Below, piece by piece: positions 23,451 to 34,476 of a DNA stretch of 64,000 bases (position 1 is the first letter of the stretch; every line of letters starts with the position of its first letter). The translations under genes and the position numbers were made by a program. The stretch lies in NCBI RefSeq assembly GCF_024734075.1, contig NZ_CP102850.1:4340001-4404000 (forward strand), given 5' to 3'. Under the pieces are notes generated by a model that made no database searches, had not been told where the DNA came from, and saw only the letters and a list, made by a program, of their open reading frames with translations. This stretch comes from Gordonia mangrovi (GTDB lineage Bacteria; Actinomycetota; Actinomycetes; Mycobacteriales; Mycobacteriaceae).

Positions 23451-23756
23451 ATGATCGTCGCGTTCAGCCTCAGTCCGTCGGGCGGAGACGCCGTGGACGC
23501 GGACGGCGGGATGAGCGCAGCGGTCGCCGAGGCCGTCCGCGTGGTGCGTGAGTCCGGGCTACCCCATCAGACCACCGCGATGTTCACCTATCTCGAGGGT
23601 GACTGGGATGAGGTGATGGCCGTGGTCAAGCGTGCTGCCGACGCCGTGGCAGCCCATGCACCGCGGGTGGGTCTGGTGCTCAAGGCAGACATCCGGCCCG
23701 GTCACTCCGACGAGCTCACCGGCAAGGTGGAGCGCGTCGACCGGCTGTTGGACTGA
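23451..23756 (+). CDS. MTH1187-family thiamine-binding-like protein
   Basis: A 101-residue protein of the MTH1187/YkoF (DUF77) family. It starts [14 protein letters not shown], has a central [18 protein letters not shown] and ends [23 protein letters not shown], a pattern typical of this ferredoxin-like fold. Some members bind thiamine; no enzyme activity is known. No TPP riboswitch is seen upstream. It is only 10 bases after the DUF3817 gene, so probably in one transcript. Confidence 0.82.
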   Translation: MIVAFSLSPSGGDAVDADGGMSAAVAEAVRVVRESGLPHQTTAMFTYLEGDWDEVMAVVKRAADAVAAHAPRVGLVLKADIRPGHSDELTGKVERVDRLLD

Positions 23757-23806
23757 CCCGACCGGCTGCTGGAATGACCCGAGTGGCGGCCTGACACCAT
23801 GGCGCC

Positions 23807-25033
23807 ATGACGCGTCCCCGAATTGCCGTGGCGACCACCGATCGCCGTGCGCGGGTGGCTGTGGTCGCGGTGTTCGCACTGAACGGCTTCCTCGCCGCGA
23901 TGTGGGTGGCCCACATTCCGGTGATCGTGGCACGGACCGGTGTGTCCGCCGACCAACTCGGGGCGCTGCTGCTGTTGCTCGGCGGCAGCGCCTTTGTCGG
24001 CATGCAACTGTGCGGGCCCATCATCGACCGCTGGGGATCGCGGCCGACCACGGTGCTCGCGGCTGGGCTGCTCTCGCTGGTCATCATCGGTCCCGTCCTC
24101 GCCGACGGGCTCGTGTCGCTGGCGCTGGCGCTGGCGGCGTTCGGTTTCGCCAACGGCGCCCTCGACGTGTCGATGAACGCGCAGGCCGTGGCCGTCGAGC
24201 GGCGCTATCGGCGCCCGATCATGTCGTCGTTTCACGGATTCTTCTCGGTGGGGAGCCTGCTCGGGTCCGGGATCGTGGCGTTGACCCTCTGGCTCGATGT
24301 CGGCGTGATCGCGACGGTGGCGGCATCGGCCGTGTTCGGTCTGTTCGTGGCGCTGGCGGTCTCCCGAGATCTGTTGGTGCCCGGCGTCGACGAGGACGCC
24401 GCCACCGCTGCTCCGATCGGTGACCGGCCGAGCCGGTGGTGGCATGCCATCGATCGGCGGCGATTGCTCACCCTGGCCGCCGTGGCGTTCGCGTTGATGC
24501 TCGCCGAGGGCACGGCCTACGACTGGAGTGCGCTCCACGTCGTCGAGACGTTCGGGACACCGGAGTCTGTCGGCGCGCTGACCTTCGGTGCATTCAGCGC
24601 GGCGATGACCCTGGCCCGGTTCGGCATCGATCCGATCGCGGCCGCGGTGGGCCCGATGGTGGTGGTGCGGGCGGGCGCGCTGATCGGACTCGCTGGGATG
24701 ACGGTGGCCGTGCTGGCACCCGCCGCCGGCTGGGCGATCGCGGGCTGGACCATTTTCGGCATCGGGCTCGCCGGACTCATCCCGCAGATCTTCACCGCTG
24801 CGGGCAACCTCACTCAGGAGGCGAGCGGCCGGGCGATCTCGTTGGTCGTCGGGTGCGGATATCTGGGCATGCTGGCCGGCCCGGCGGTCGTCGGGTTCAT
24901 CGGCAGCCGCAGCAGTCTGGGCGTCGGCCTGGTCGTGGCGATCGCCGCGCTGGTGTTCGCGGCGTGCGCGGCCGGCGTGGTTCGGCCGAGCGCGGATGCC
25001 GCAGATCGGCAATCGCGCGGCATGCCACACTAG
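23807..25033 (+). CDS. MFS transporter (YbjJ-like)
   Basis: A 408-residue inner-membrane protein with about 12 hydrophobic segments. It carries the MFS loop 2-3 motif as GPIIDRWGSRP and the FGFANGALDVSMNAQA segment typical of YbjJ-type/fucose-permease-like carriers. The transported compound is unknown. The ATG at 23807 follows GGCGCC without a clear Shine-Dalgarno. The stop is four bases before the GTG of the thioredoxin-like gene, suggesting translational coupling, although the functional link is obscure. Confidence 0.85.
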   Translation: MTRPRIAVATTDRRARVAVVAVFALNGFLAAMWVAHIPVIVARTGVSADQLGALLLLLGGSAFVGMQLCGPIIDRWGSRPTTVLAAGLLSLVIIGPVLADGLVSLALALAAFGFANGALDVSMNAQAVAVERRYRRPIMSSFHGFFSVGSLLGSGIVALTLWLDVGVIATVAASAVFGLFVALAVSRDLLVPGVDEDAATAAPIGDRPSRWWHAIDRRRLLTLAAVAFALMLAEGTAYDWSALHVVETFGTPESVGALTFGAFSAAMTLARFGIDPIAAAVGPMVVVRAGALIGLAGMTVAVLAPAAGWAIAGWTIFGIGLAGLIPQIFTAAGNLTQEASGRAISLVVGCGYLGMLAGPAVVGFIGSRSSLGVGLVVAIAALVFAACAAGVVRPSADAADRQSRGMPH

Positions 25034-25037
25034 AGAG

Positions 25038-26027
25038 GTGACTCGACCAACGAATCGGCAGCAGGCGGCAGCGGCCGCCCGTCAGCAGGCGGCAGCGGTA
25101 GCGATGTCGGGCGCGGTCGACCTGACCGCCCTCAAAGAACGTGCCGACGCGCAGCGGCAACAGGGTTCTCGACCGGCACCGTCGGCACCGCCGGCGGGTC
25201 CGGACGGTGCGCCGGCGGGTGCAAGCGGCGCCGGCTCGGGCGGTGGTGTCCTCGACGTCACCGAGGCCACCTTCGAAACCGAGGTGCTCGCGCGGTCTCA
25301 GCAGCAACTCGTGCTCGTCGATCTCTGGGCCGATTGGTGCGGACCGTGCAAGCAGCTGTCGCCGGTGCTGGAGAAGCTTGCGGGGCAGGCGCAGGGCGCG
25401 TGGGTGCTCGCCAAGATCGACGTCGACGCCAACCCGCGCATCGCGCAGGCCTTCCGTGCGCAGTCCATCCCGATGGTCGTCGCCATCGCCCAGGGACAGC
25501 CGGTGGCGGCGTTCAACGGTGTGCGGTCCGAGGCGGAGATCTCGCAGTGGGTGGGGGAGATTCTCTCGCAGCTCGCCGACGTGTTGCCCGGGGCGGCCCC
25601 GGCCGATGCCGAACCCGAGCAGGACGACCCCCGAATGGTGGCCGCCGAGGAGAAACTCAACGGTGGAGACTTCGCGGGCGCGCTGGCCGACTACCGGGCC
25701 ATCGCCGAGGCCGAGCCGCAGAACGTGGAAGCCGCATCGGCCGCCAGCAACCTCGAATTCGTCCTGCGCGCGCAGGCCCACGATCCGGCCATCGTCGACA
25801 CCGCCGCACCTGCCGACGTGGACGCCCAACTCGCGGCGGCCGATGTCTTGCTCCTCGGGCAGCAGCCCGAGGCGGCGTTCGACCGCATCATCAACGTGGT
25901 GAAGACCAGCGCCGGCGACGACCGCACCCGGGCGCGTACCCGACTGCTCGAACTGTTCGAGCTGTTCGACCCGGCCGAACCGTTCGTCGTGGCCGCGCGC
26001 CGCAAGCTGGCCACCGCGCTCTACTGA
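25038..26027 (+). CDS. Thioredoxin-TPR protein (CnoX/YbbN-like)
   Basis: About 329 residues. An Ala/Gln-rich and Gly/Pro-rich N-terminus (1-70) is followed by a thioredoxin domain (about 75-185) with the active-site pair Cys101/Cys104 in WADWCGPCKQ and the cis-Pro loop QSIPMVV. A C-terminal helical region (about 200-329) resembles tetratricopeptide repeats of CnoX/YbbN co-chaperones. E. coli CnoX lacks the first active-site cysteine, but this protein keeps the full CGPC and could be a real oxidoreductase. The GTG at 25038 starts four bases after the transporter stop. In M. tuberculosis a thioredoxin gene (Rv1324) occupies the same place before glgB. Confidence 0.9.
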   Translation: MTRPTNRQQAAAAARQQAAAVAMSGAVDLTALKERADAQRQQGSRPAPSAPPAGPDGAPAGASGAGSGGGVLDVTEATFETEVLARSQQQLVLVDLWADWCGPCKQLSPVLEKLAGQAQGAWVLAKIDVDANPRIAQAFRAQSIPMVVAIAQGQPVAAFNGVRSEAEISQWVGEILSQLADVLPGAAPADAEPEQDDPRMVAAEEKLNGGDFAGALADYRAIAEAEPQNVEAASAASNLEFVLRAQAHDPAIVDTAAPADVDAQLAAADVLLLGQQPEAAFDRIINVVKTSAGDDRTRARTRLLELFELFDPAEPFVVAARRKLATALY

Positions 26028-26121
26028 CCGCTCGTCCGACCCCGCCCGTCGACTGGGCGCTGTTTCGCGTCGACTGGGGCCGACGGTCTATCCCCGGACG
26101 ACGGGGTTCGGGGGTGGCTGC

Positions 26122-28347
26122 TCAGGGCTGGTCGGCGGGGGCGAGGAAAACCGCCGAGTTGGCGGGAATCGTCACCTGCGCCGACGTCTCGCGGCCGTGC
26201 CAGCCCGGGCCGTCGGCGACGACACTGCCGAGGTTGCCCTTGCCGGCTCCGCTGTAGGCGACCGAATCGGTGTTGAGGACCTCGTTCCAGGTACCCGAGC
26301 GGGGCAACCCGACGCGGTGATCGGCGCGCTCGCTGCCGGAGAAGTTGAACAGGCACGCCATTACCGATCCGTCCCGGCCGAACCGCAAGAAGCTGATCAC
26401 GTTGTTGGCGGTGTCGTTGGCGTCAATCCACTCGTAGCCGTTGGGTGTGGTGTCCTGACTGTAGAGAGCCGGGCTGCTGCGATAGACCCGGTTCAGGTCG
26501 GTGACCAGGGCCGAGATGCCTGCGTGCAGTTCGCCTTCCCACCCCTCCATCTGGAACCAGTCGAGGCTGCGGTTGTCGGCCCACTCGCCGGTCTGACCGA
26601 ACTCCTGACCCATGAACAGCAACTGCTTGCCGGGATGCGCCCACATATAGGCCAACAGCACGCGGACGCCACACGCCTTGGTGAACGAGTCGCCCGGCAT
26701 CCGGCTCCACAGGGTGCCCTTGCCGTGCACCACCTCGTCGTGCGAGATGGGCAGCACGAAATTCTCACTCCATGCATACATCAGCGAGAACGTGATCTCG
26801 TGGTGGTGGAAGCTGCGATGCACCTGGTCGCGACCGAGGTAACCGAGCGTGTCGTGCATCCACCCCATGTTCCACTTGAACGTGAATCCCAGTCCGCCGA
26901 GATTGGTCATCTGGGTCACGCCAGGCCACGCGGTGGACTCCTCGGCGACGGTGACGGCACCCGGAAAATGCTTGTGCACCGTCGCGTTGGTCTCCTGCAG
27001 GAACTGTACGGCCTCGAGATTCTCGCGGCCGCCGTAGATGTTGGGACGCCACTGACCGGCCGGTCGGGAGTAGTCGAGATACAGCATCGAGGCCACCGCA
27101 TCCACGCGCAGTCCATCGATGTGGAACTGGTCGAACCAGTACAGGGCGTTGGCGACCAGGAAGTTGCGCACCTCGCGGCGGCCGAAGTTGAAGACGTAGG
27201 TGCCCCAGTCCAGTTGCTCACCGCGCATGGGATCGCCGTCTTCGTACAACGCGGTGCCGTCGAAGCGGGCCAGTGCCCAGTCGTCCTTCGGGAAGTGGGC
27301 CGGCACCCAGTCGACGATCACACCGATCCCCAGCGAATGCAGATGGTCGATGAGGAACCGCAGGTCGTCTGGCGAGCCGAAACGCGCCGTCGGCGCAAAG
27401 TAGGAGGTGACCTGGTAGCCCCAGGATCCCCCGAAGGGGTGCTCGGCGACCGGCAGGAACTCGACGTGGGTGAATCCCTTCTCGACGAGGTAGTCGCCGA
27501 GTTCATGGGCCAGTTCCCGATACGACAGACCCGCACGCCACGAGGCGATGTGCACCTCGTACACGCTCATCGGTTCGGCCGCGACGTCGGCGGCTTCGCG
27601 TCGGGCGATCCAGTCGTCATCGGTCCAGGTGAACGAGGACTCGCTGACCACCGAGACCGTCGAGGGCGGGGGCAACGTCTGCCGGGCCATCGGGTCGGCC
27701 TTCTCGCGGATGATCCCGTCCGCGCCGTGGATGCGGAACTTGTACCGCGTGCCGGCGGCGACATCCGGGAGGAACACCTCCCAGACGCCGCTGCTGCCGA
27801 TCATCCGCATGGGTGCCTGACGTCCGGTCCAGTTGTCGAAATCGCCGATCACCGCGACGCCGTGGGCGTTGGGTGCCCACACCGCGAAGGCGGTGCCGCG
27901 CACCTCGCCATCCGGCGTCGTGTAGGAGACGATCCGAGCGCCGAGGATGTCCCACAGCGATTCGTGACGCCCTTCGGAGAACAGGTGGACGTCGATGTCT
28001 CCCAGACTCGGCAGGAACCGGTAGCCGTCGGCGACGACGTACTCGTCGGTGCCACCGCCCGCATTGGGGTATGTCACCCGCAGTCGGTAATCGATCAGGC
28101 CGGCGAACGGCACCGCGACGACCCAGAGGTCGTCACTCTGCCGCGCCATCGGGTGATCGACGCCGCCGATCACCGCGACGACGGCCACCGCATCGGGCCG
28201 CAGAGTCCGCAGAATGGTCCATCCTCCCGACGCCTCGTGCGCGCCCAGGAAGGCGTGCGGGTCGGGATGGGTCAGGCTGAACAGTCGGCGCAGATCGTGG
28301 TCGGAGGCCGATGGTTCGGGGCGGGGGCCGTTGTCGGTTCTGGTCAC
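26122..28347 (-). CDS. glgB: 1,4-alpha-glucan branching enzyme GlgB
   Basis: A 741-residue GH13 enzyme that introduces alpha-1,6 branches into glycogen-like glucans. It has an N-terminal CBM48-type region ([11 protein letters not shown]) and a TIM barrel with the catalytic residues in [11 protein letters not shown] (Asp nucleophile), TVAEEST (Glu acid/base) and PISHDE (Asp). Length matches mycobacterial GlgB. The frame continues further upstream, but the GTG at 28347 lies eight bases after the glgE stop and gives a normal N-terminus. It forms an operon with glgE; together they complete the GlgE pathway from maltose-1-phosphate to branched alpha-glucan. Confidence 0.97.
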   Translation of the reverse strand: MTRTDNGPRPEPSASDHDLRRLFSLTHPDPHAFLGAHEASGGWTILRTLRPDAVAVVAVIGGVDHPMARQSDDLWVVAVPFAGLIDYRLRVTYPNAGGGTDEYVVADGYRFLPSLGDIDVHLFSEGRHESLWDILGARIVSYTTPDGEVRGTAFAVWAPNAHGVAVIGDFDNWTGRQAPMRMIGSSGVWEVFLPDVAAGTRYKFRIHGADGIIREKADPMARQTLPPPSTVSVVSESSFTWTDDDWIARREAADVAAEPMSVYEVHIASWRAGLSYRELAHELGDYLVEKGFTHVEFLPVAEHPFGGSWGYQVTSYFAPTARFGSPDDLRFLIDHLHSLGIGVIVDWVPAHFPKDDWALARFDGTALYEDGDPMRGEQLDWGTYVFNFGRREVRNFLVANALYWFDQFHIDGLRVDAVASMLYLDYSRPAGQWRPNIYGGRENLEAVQFLQETNATVHKHFPGAVTVAEESTAWPGVTQMTNLGGLGFTFKWNMGWMHDTLGYLGRDQVHRSFHHHEITFSLMYAWSENFVLPISHDEVVHGKGTLWSRMPGDSFTKACGVRVLLAYMWAHPGKQLLFMGQEFGQTGEWADNRSLDWFQMEGWEGELHAGISALVTDLNRVYRSSPALYSQDTTPNGYEWIDANDTANNVISFLRFGRDGSVMACLFNFSGSERADHRVGLPRSGTWNEVLNTDSVAYSGAGKGNLGSVVADGPGWHGRETSAQVTIPANSAVFLAPADQP

Positions 28348-28354
28348 GTCAACC

Positions 28355-30355
28355 TCACTGCATCCGGTAGGCGAGTCGTCGGGCGGCGGCTGCGTCCAGG
28401 GGCGGCAGCGCCAGAATGTGCGCCACTGCATGCCAGGGTTCCAGCGCGACGTAATTGGCCTGTCCCCAATGGAACTCCTGACCGGATACCTCGTCGATGA
28501 CGGTGAACCGGTCCTGCCATTCGAAGCCGAGGGCCGGCATGTCCAGCCAGACCGTCGAGCTCTCGGTCCCGAAGGGGTTGAGGTTGATCACCACGATGAC
28601 CCGGTCACCGCTGACCGGATCGAACTTCGAATAGGCGATGAGTGCCGGATTGTCGATGTGATGGAACGTGATGTGGCGCAGTTGCTGCAACGCGGGATGC
28701 CGACGCCGGATCTCGTTGAGGCTGGTGATCCACGGATCCAGTGATTCGCCACGACTGGTGGCGGCCTTGTGATCGCGCGGACGCAACTCGTACTTCTCCG
28801 AGTGCAGGTACTCTTCGCTGCCCTCGGCGACGGCCACGTGTTCGTAGAGTTCGTAGCCGCTGTAGACACCCCAGGTCGGGGCCATCGTCGCCGCCAGCGC
28901 CGCGCGCAGTGCGAACATCCCCGGCCCGCCGTGCTGCAGGCTGGCGTGCAGGATGTCGGGAGTGTTGACGAACAGGTTCGGCCGGGCCTCGTCCGCATGG
29001 CCGGCGATCTCGCGGCCGAATTGTTCGAGCTCCCACTTCTCGGTCTTCCAGGTGAAGTAGGTGTAGGACTGCGTGAACCCGATGCGGGCCAACCCGTACA
29101 GGCGCGCGGGACGGGTGAACGCCTCGGAGAGGAACAACACATCCGGGTCGCGCTTCTTCACCTCGGTGATCAGCCATTCCCAGAAGTTGGGTGGTTTCGT
29201 GTGCGGGTTGTCGACCCGGAAGATCTTGACGCCCATGGCCACCCAGCCCTGCACCATCGTCAGCACCGCGCGGTAGAGACCGTTGCGGTCGTTGTCGAAG
29301 TTCAGCGGATAGATGTCCTGGTACTTCTTGGGCGGGTTCTCCGCGTACGCGATCGTCCCGTCGGGCTGGGTGGTGAACCACTCGGGGTGTTCGCGGGCCC
29401 ACGGGTGGTCGGGGGCGCACTGCAGCGCCAGATCGATGGCCACCTCCAACCCCAGTTCGCCGGCCCGCGCGATGAAGTACGCGAAGTCCTCCCGCGAACC
29501 GAGCTCGGGATGGATGGCGTCGTGTCCGCCCTCGTCGGAACCGATCGCCCACGGCGAGCCGACGTCGTCGGGGCCCGCGACGAGCGTGTTGTTGGGGCCC
29601 TTGCGGTTGACCTTGCCGATCGGGTGGATCGGTGGGAGGTAGACGATGTCGAATCCCATCCCGGCGATACGTGGCAGGTCGTGGACGGCGGTGAGGAACG
29701 TGCCGTGTACGGGGTTGCCCTCGTGGTCCCACCCGCCGGTCGACCGCGGGAAGAACTCGTACCAGGAACCGAACAGCGCCCGACGTCGATCAACCCACAC
29801 CCGGTAGGACCGGGACTTGGTCACCAGTTCGCGGACCGGATACGTGGTCAGCAGCTCGGCCACCTCGTCGGAGACCGCCAGATTGATCCGGTTCTCCACC
29901 CGGCGGCGGCGGGCGCGCAGTTGTTCGATGGCGTCATCGAGGATCTCGAGAGCATCGACGGGCACCACGTCTCGGCCGGCGGTGAGGATCTGCGCGCCGG
30001 TCTCGAGGTCGTTGGCGAGATCGCCGACGCCCTGACCGGCGTCGACCTTCTTGAGCACCCCGGATCGCCACGTCGCATACGGGTCGCTCCAGGCCTCGAT
30101 CCGGAACACCCAGTACCCGACGGCGTCGGGGACGAAGGCCGCGTTGAACACATCGGGTTCGGTCGCCGGTTCCATCCGCACATCCAGGCGGCGTTGGTCG
30201 GGACCGTCGATGTGCACGGTCACGCCGATCGCGTCATGACCTTCCCGCCACGCTGTGGTGGATATCGGGATCAGCTCACCGACAACAGCTTTCGCCGGTA
30301 CCTGCCCGGCGGACACCAGAGGCGCGATATCGTCGATCCCCATCCGCCCGATCAC
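28355..30355 (-). CDS. glgE: Alpha-1,4-glucan:maltose-1-phosphate maltosyltransferase GlgE
   Basis: A 666-residue GH13_3 enzyme that extends alpha-glucans from maltose-1-phosphate, essential in M. tuberculosis because the substrate is toxic when it accumulates. The barrel has [11 protein letters not shown] (Asp nucleophile), [16 protein letters not shown] (Glu) and LFVNTPDIL (Asp). The segment [20 protein letters not shown] is nearly invariant in the family. The GTG at 30355 has AGGAGG six bases before it and is preferred over the ATG four codons later. It is followed directly by glgB and preceded by dinG on the same strand (77 bases). glgP, which I recall next to glgE in M. tuberculosis, is not here. 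Confidence 0.97.
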   Translation of the reverse strand: MIGRMGIDDIAPLVSAGQVPAKAVVGELIPISTTAWREGHDAIGVTVHIDGPDQRRLDVRMEPATEPDVFNAAFVPDAVGYWVFRIEAWSDPYATWRSGVLKKVDAGQGVGDLANDLETGAQILTAGRDVVPVDALEILDDAIEQLRARRRRVENRINLAVSDEVAELLTTYPVRELVTKSRSYRVWVDRRRALFGSWYEFFPRSTGGWDHEGNPVHGTFLTAVHDLPRIAGMGFDIVYLPPIHPIGKVNRKGPNNTLVAGPDDVGSPWAIGSDEGGHDAIHPELGSREDFAYFIARAGELGLEVAIDLALQCAPDHPWAREHPEWFTTQPDGTIAYAENPPKKYQDIYPLNFDNDRNGLYRAVLTMVQGWVAMGVKIFRVDNPHTKPPNFWEWLITEVKKRDPDVLFLSEAFTRPARLYGLARIGFTQSYTYFTWKTEKWELEQFGREIAGHADEARPNLFVNTPDILHASLQHGGPGMFALRAALAATMAPTWGVYSGYELYEHVAVAEGSEEYLHSEKYELRPRDHKAATSRGESLDPWITSLNEIRRRHPALQQLRHITFHHIDNPALIAYSKFDPVSGDRVIVVINLNPFGTESSTVWLDMPALGFEWQDRFTVIDEVSGQEFHWGQANYVALEPWHAVAHILALPPLDAAAARRLAYRMQ

Positions 30356-30432
30356 CGGCGGCCTCCTCTCATCCAACCCCTGACATGACCCATGTGCGGC
30401 GGTGCTCGGTGGCGCCGGCGTCCCTGCCCGCC

Positions 30433-32520
30433 TCAACCGTAGGGGATCTCGGCCAGTCTGCCCAACGCAGAACGAACCAGATCACCATCGGTCGTCCGCC
30501 AGAACGGCGGAAGCGACGCGAGCAGGTACCCACCGTATCCGGCCGTCGCGAGCCGGGAGTCGAGAACCGCGACGACACCGCGGTCGTCGGTGGAACGCAA
30601 CAACCGTCCCGCGCCCTGCGCCAGCAACAGCGCCGCGTGGTTGGCGGCGACGGTGAGGAAGCCGTTGCCGCCACGAGCCTCCACAGCGCGCTGCCGGGCG
30701 GTGAGCAGCGGGTCATCCGGGCGGGGGAAGGGGATGCGGTCGATCACCACGAGACTGCAGGACGGGCCCGGGACGTCGACGCCCTGCCACAGCGACAGCG
30801 TGCCGAACAGGCAGGTCTGCGGGTCGTCGGCGAACTTCCGGACCAGCGCGGCGGTGGTGTCCTCGCCCTGGCAGAGCACCGGGTGATCGACGCGATCCCG
30901 GATCGCATCGGCGGCCTCGCGGGCCGCACGCATTGACGAGAACAGCCCGAGCGTGCGCCCGTCGGCGGCGGCGACCAGACCGGCCAGCTCGTCGAGTGTC
31001 TGTTCGGCGATCGCGTCACGCCCCGGCCGCGGCAGGTGGCGGGCGACGTAGAGGATCGCCGACTTCGGGTAGTCGAAGGGGGAGCCGGCGTCGACGCCGC
31101 GCCAGCGTGGCGGAGTGTTGTCGGCGGGTGCGGCGGCGCCGTGCGCCATGGCACCGATGTCGGCGACCGGTGGGTCCTCCGACTGCGGGTCGGCGCCGTC
31201 GGTGTCGCGTCGGCCCGCCGCGGGCAGACCCCAGGTCGCCGCGAGTGCATCGAAGTTGCCGCCGATGGTCAGCGTGGCCGAGGTGAGGACGACGGTGGCG
31301 TCGGCGAACAACGACGCCCGCAGCAGCCCGCCCACCGACAGCGGCGCGATCCGCAGCACCGCCCGGGTGTCACTGCCGACCTTGTCGTGTGCGAGCCAGA
31401 CGACGTCGCGCCGCGTGGACTCGTCGGGGCTGTCGAACGCGCCGAGGAGTCGGACGACGGTGTCGTGGGCGTCCTCCAGCGAGGTGAGTGCTGCCGAGCG
31501 GGCCGCCGCCGAGTCATCGGTACCGCTGCTGCCGGGCATCCGCACCGGACCGATCTCGTTGCGCGCAAGCCACAACCGGTCCCGCAAGCTCGCCAAGGCC
31601 GCCGGAACGCCGGAAGGCAACCGCGTCCACTCCCGTGCCGGCATCTCGGCGAGCAGGCCGTCGAACATCTCCGCCGCACCGAGCAGCGCATCGGTGGTCT
31701 CGTCGTCGAGCAACTTGCCGCAGCGTCGGGCGACCAGCGTGATGCCCGCTCCCGACAACTCGGCGGTGGCCACCGACGTGATGCGATCGACCAACTCGTG
31801 CGCCTCGTCGATCACCACGACGTCGTGCTCGGGCAGGATGTTGGCCGGACTCGTCGCGTCGATGGCCAGCAGTGCGTGATTGGTGACCACGACGTCGACC
31901 TGACCCGAGGCACGGCGCGCACGTTCGGCGAAGCAGTCCTCTGCGTAGCTGCAGTTGCCGGCCCCCAGGCACTCCCGCGCCGAGACGCTCACCTGGCGCC
32001 AGGACCGGTCGGAGACCCCCGGGCTCAGATCGTCGCGATCGCCGCTCTCGGTGTCGGAGGTCCACTCCCGTAGGCGGGTCACCTCGCGTCCGGTGCGCGA
32101 CAACTCGAATGCGTCGAACAGTTCGCTCGCCGGCTCCTCGGCCGTTCCGCTGTGGATCTTGTTCAGACACAGGTAATTGCCGCGACCCTTGAGAATCGCG
32201 AAGGTGGGTTCGCGGCCGAGTGGACCGGCCAACGCGGCCGCCACGCGCGGCAGATCACGCTCGATCAGTTGTCGCTGCAGTGCGATCGTCGCAGTCGAGA
32301 CCACCACGGTGCGGCCGGACACGACGGCATGACGGATCGACGGGACCAGATAGGCCAACGATTTTCCGGTGCCGGTGCCGGCCTGGACGGCCAGGTGTTC
32401 GCCGGTGTCGATGGCGTGGGCGACCGCCGAGGCCATGCGCAGCTGGCCCTCGCGTCGGCGTCCGCCGAGCGCGGTGACCGCGCTGTCGAGCAGGGAGATC
32501 ACCGAAGGGGTAGAGGTCAT
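30433..32520 (-). CDS. dinG: DinG-family ATP-dependent DNA helicase
   Basis: A 695-residue XPD/DinG superfamily 2 helicase. Walker A GTGTGKS lies near residue 50, and the DEAH box is in [14 protein letters not shown] cysteine cluster (CLNKIHSG and later [15 protein letters not shown]) fits an iron-sulfur domain. The C-terminal motor half carries [13 protein letters not shown] and QGVDVPG. It unwinds damaged or structured DNA (R-loops, forks). It lies 10 bases after pncA in a pncB-pncA-dinG run. M. tuberculosis has dinG (Rv1329c) next to pncB1 (Rv1330c) in the same orientation. Confidence 0.93.
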   Translation of the reverse strand: MTSTPSVISLLDSAVTALGGRRREGQLRMASAVAHAIDTGEHLAVQAGTGTGKSLAYLVPSIRHAVVSGRTVVVSTATIALQRQLIERDLPRVAAALAGPLGREPTFAILKGRGNYLCLNKIHSGTAEEPASELFDAFELSRTGREVTRLREWTSDTESGDRDDLSPGVSDRSWRQVSVSARECLGAGNCSYAEDCFAERARRASGQVDVVVTNHALLAIDATSPANILPEHDVVVIDEAHELVDRITSVATAELSGAGITLVARRCGKLLDDETTDALLGAAEMFDGLLAEMPAREWTRLPSGVPAALASLRDRLWLARNEIGPVRMPGSSGTDDSAAARSAALTSLEDAHDTVVRLLGAFDSPDESTRRDVVWLAHDKVGSDTRAVLRIAPLSVGGLLRASLFADATVVLTSATLTIGGNFDALAATWGLPAAGRRDTDGADPQSEDPPVADIGAMAHGAAAPADNTPPRWRGVDAGSPFDYPKSAILYVARHLPRPGRDAIAEQTLDELAGLVAAADGRTLGLFSSMRAAREAADAIRDRVDHPVLCQGEDTTAALVRKFADDPQTCLFGTLSLWQGVDVPGPSCSLVVIDRIPFPRPDDPLLTARQRAVEARGGNGFLTVAANHAALLLAQGAGRLLRSTDDRGVVAVLDSRLATAGYGGYLLASLPPFWRTTDGDLVRSALGRLAEIPYG

Positions 32521-32530
32521 GCGGAGGTCG

Positions 32531-33127
32531 TCACCCGTTGCCGGACGAACCGTCGTAGATCAGATCACCGTCGAGTTCCACGCCGGCGTCCCGCATCTCT
32601 TTGAGTGCCTTCTTCGCGGTTTGGGCGGACACGGCAGCGGTGAAGTTCAGCAGCACCCGCGTGTCGAACCCCTCGCGGACCGCGTCGAGCGCGGTTGCGC
32701 GCACGCAGTGGTCAGTGGCGATCCCGACAACATCGACATGGGTGATGCCCCGATCGCGCAGCCACTCGGCGAGAGTGACGCCGTCGGCGGCACCTTCGAA
32801 GCCCGAGTAGGCGGCGCTGTAGTGGCCCTTGTCGAACACCTGGTGCGCGACGGCGTCAGCGAAGTCGGGATGGAACGCGACGCCGTCGGTGCCCACCCGG
32901 CAATGCGGCGGCCAGGAGTCCACGTAGTCGGGCTTCTCGGAGAAGTGATCGCCTGGATCGATGTGATAGTCGCGCGTCGCGACCACGGTGCGGTAGTCGC
33001 CCAGGATCTGGTTGACGGCGTGCGCGACCGCCGCGCCGCCGTTCACGCCCAGCGCACCGCCCTCGCAGAAGTCGTTCTGGACATCGACGACGATCAGGGC
33101 GTGGTCCTTGGGGGCATGTTCTGCCAT
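32531..33127 (-). CDS. pncA: Nicotinamidase/pyrazinamidase PncA
   Basis: A 198-residue amidohydrolase that converts nicotinamide to nicotinic acid and also activates pyrazinamide. The catalytic triad is visible as Asp15 (VVDVQNDF), Lys100 (DKGHYSAAYSGF) and Cys141 (GIATDHCVRATALD). Metal ligands Asp53, His55, His61 and His75 lie in TRDYHIDPGDHF and WPPHC. It sits between pncB and dinG, so nicotinamide deamidation and nicotinate phosphoribosylation are encoded together, a direct NAD salvage unit. In M. tuberculosis pncA is elsewhere on the chromosome (Rv2043c). The ATG is preceded by a weak GGAAGGAC. Confidence 0.96.
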   Translation of the reverse strand: MAEHAPKDHALIVVDVQNDFCEGGALGVNGGAAVAHAVNQILGDYRTVVATRDYHIDPGDHFSEKPDYVDSWPPHCRVGTDGVAFHPDFADAVAHQVFDKGHYSAAYSGFEGAADGVTLAEWLRDRGITHVDVVGIATDHCVRATALDAVREGFDTRVLLNFTAAVSAQTAKKALKEMRDAGVELDGDLIYDGSSGNG

Positions 33128-33151
33128 GACTGTGGTGTGAGTCCTTCCTGG

Positions 33152-34456
33152 CTAACCGAGTACGTAGCGGGTGGGGACGGCGGGATCTCCGTGGGACAGG
33201 CCCAAACCCTCCCATGGCAGGCTCACGAGCGCATCCGCGAGGTGTGTGCGTCCGTTCTCGAGAGTCGGTAGGCCGTCGACCGGATCGCCGCCGCGTACCA
33301 GCGGGATCTGCAACGGTCGCAGCGTCAATCCATCCGACGATGGCGGATCGTCGACGGTGCGGTAGAGGATTTCCTCGACGATCGTGCCCGAGGCCCGAGC
33401 TGCCCGCACCGCCCGCTTGGCGCCGCCTTTGGACTCCTTGTGGCTGGCCCGTTTCGCGACGGGCAGACCATCGACCTCGACGAGCTTGTAGATCATGCCG
33501 GCGGTGGGTGCGCCGCTGCCGGTGACCAACGACGTGCCCACCCCGTAGGTGTCGACGGGTTCGGCCCGCAGCGAGGCGATGGCGTACTCGTCGAGGTCGC
33601 CCGACACCACGATCTTGGTGTCGGTGGCGCCCAGCGAGTCGAGCTGGTCGCGTACCTGACGGGCGAGTACGCCCAGATCGCCGGAGTCGATCCGGACCCC
33701 GCCCAGTCCGGTCCCGGCGACGTCGATCGCGTTGCGGACACCCTGGGTGATGTCGTAGGTGTCGACGAGCAGCGTGGTGCCGATCGCCAGTGCCTCGATC
33801 TGCGCGGCGAAAGCGGCTTTCTCGTCCGGGCCGTCCGGGCCGGTGAAGCCGAGCGTGAATGCGTGGGCCGCGGTGCCCGCGCTGGGCACCCCATAGGTAC
33901 GTGCCGCTTCGAGATTCGACGTGGCGGCGACGCCGGCCAGATATGCGGCCCGCGCACTCGCCACCGCCGCACGTTCGTGTGTGCGGCGCGAACCCATCTC
34001 GATGATCGGCCGCCCGGCCGCGGCGCTGACCATCCGGGCCGCCGCCGACGCGATCGCACTGTCGTGATTGAGGATGGACAGGATCAATGTCTCCAGCAGC
34101 ACGCCCTCGGCGAACGTCGTACGCACGGACAGGATGGGGGAGCCGGGGAAGTACAGCTCACCTTCGCGGTAGCCGTCGATGTCGCCGGTGAACCGGTAGT
34201 CGCGCAGCCAGCGGACCGTGTCGTCGTCGAGGAATCGACTGACCGATGCCAGCTCCTCCTCGCCGAAGCGGAAGCGGGCGAGTTCGTCGATCAGCCGTCC
34301 GGTGCCCGCCACGACGCCGTATCGGCGACCATCGGGCAGGCGGCGCGCGAACACCTCGAACACGCATGGGCGGTGCGCCATCGGATGACGCAACGCGGCC
34401 GAGACCATGGTCAGCTCGTACTGATCGGTCAGCAGGGCGGTGTTGTCGATGGTCAC
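33152..34456 (-). CDS. pncB: Nicotinate phosphoribosyltransferase
   Basis: A 434-residue enzyme that makes nicotinate mononucleotide from nicotinic acid and PRPP with ATP help. It starts [10 protein letters not shown], has [18 protein letters not shown], the phosphate-loop region [15 protein letters not shown] and [14 protein letters not shown], and the [12 protein letters not shown] loop, all family signatures. The GTG start lies only 20 bases from the divergent clpS start, so the two promoters must overlap or one of the mRNAs is leaderless. It heads the pncB-pncA-dinG run. Confidence 0.95.
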   Translation of the reverse strand: MTIDNTALLTDQYELTMVSAALRHPMAHRPCVFEVFARRLPDGRRYGVVAGTGRLIDELARFRFGEEELASVSRFLDDDTVRWLRDYRFTGDIDGYREGELYFPGSPILSVRTTFAEGVLLETLILSILNHDSAIASAAARMVSAAAGRPIIEMGSRRTHERAAVASARAAYLAGVAATSNLEAARTYGVPSAGTAAHAFTLGFTGPDGPDEKAAFAAQIEALAIGTTLLVDTYDITQGVRNAIDVAGTGLGGVRIDSGDLGVLARQVRDQLDSLGATDTKIVVSGDLDEYAIASLRAEPVDTYGVGTSLVTGSGAPTAGMIYKLVEVDGLPVAKRASHKESKGGAKRAVRAARASGTIVEEILYRTVDDPPSSDGLTLRPLQIPLVRGGDPVDGLPTLENGRTHLADALVSLPWEGLGLSHGDPAVPTRYVLG

Positions 34457-34469
34457 AATCGCTTACCCT
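34443..34469 (+). promoter_or_regulatory. Candidate clpS promoter (leaderless)
   Basis: TTGTCG (34443-34448) and TACCCT (34464-34469), 15 bases apart, would place the transcription start at or next to the ATG at 34477. There is no Shine-Dalgarno before that ATG, so a leaderless mRNA, common in this order, is plausible. Placed by eye. Confidence 0.35.
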
Positions 34470-34476
34470 ATGTCGT

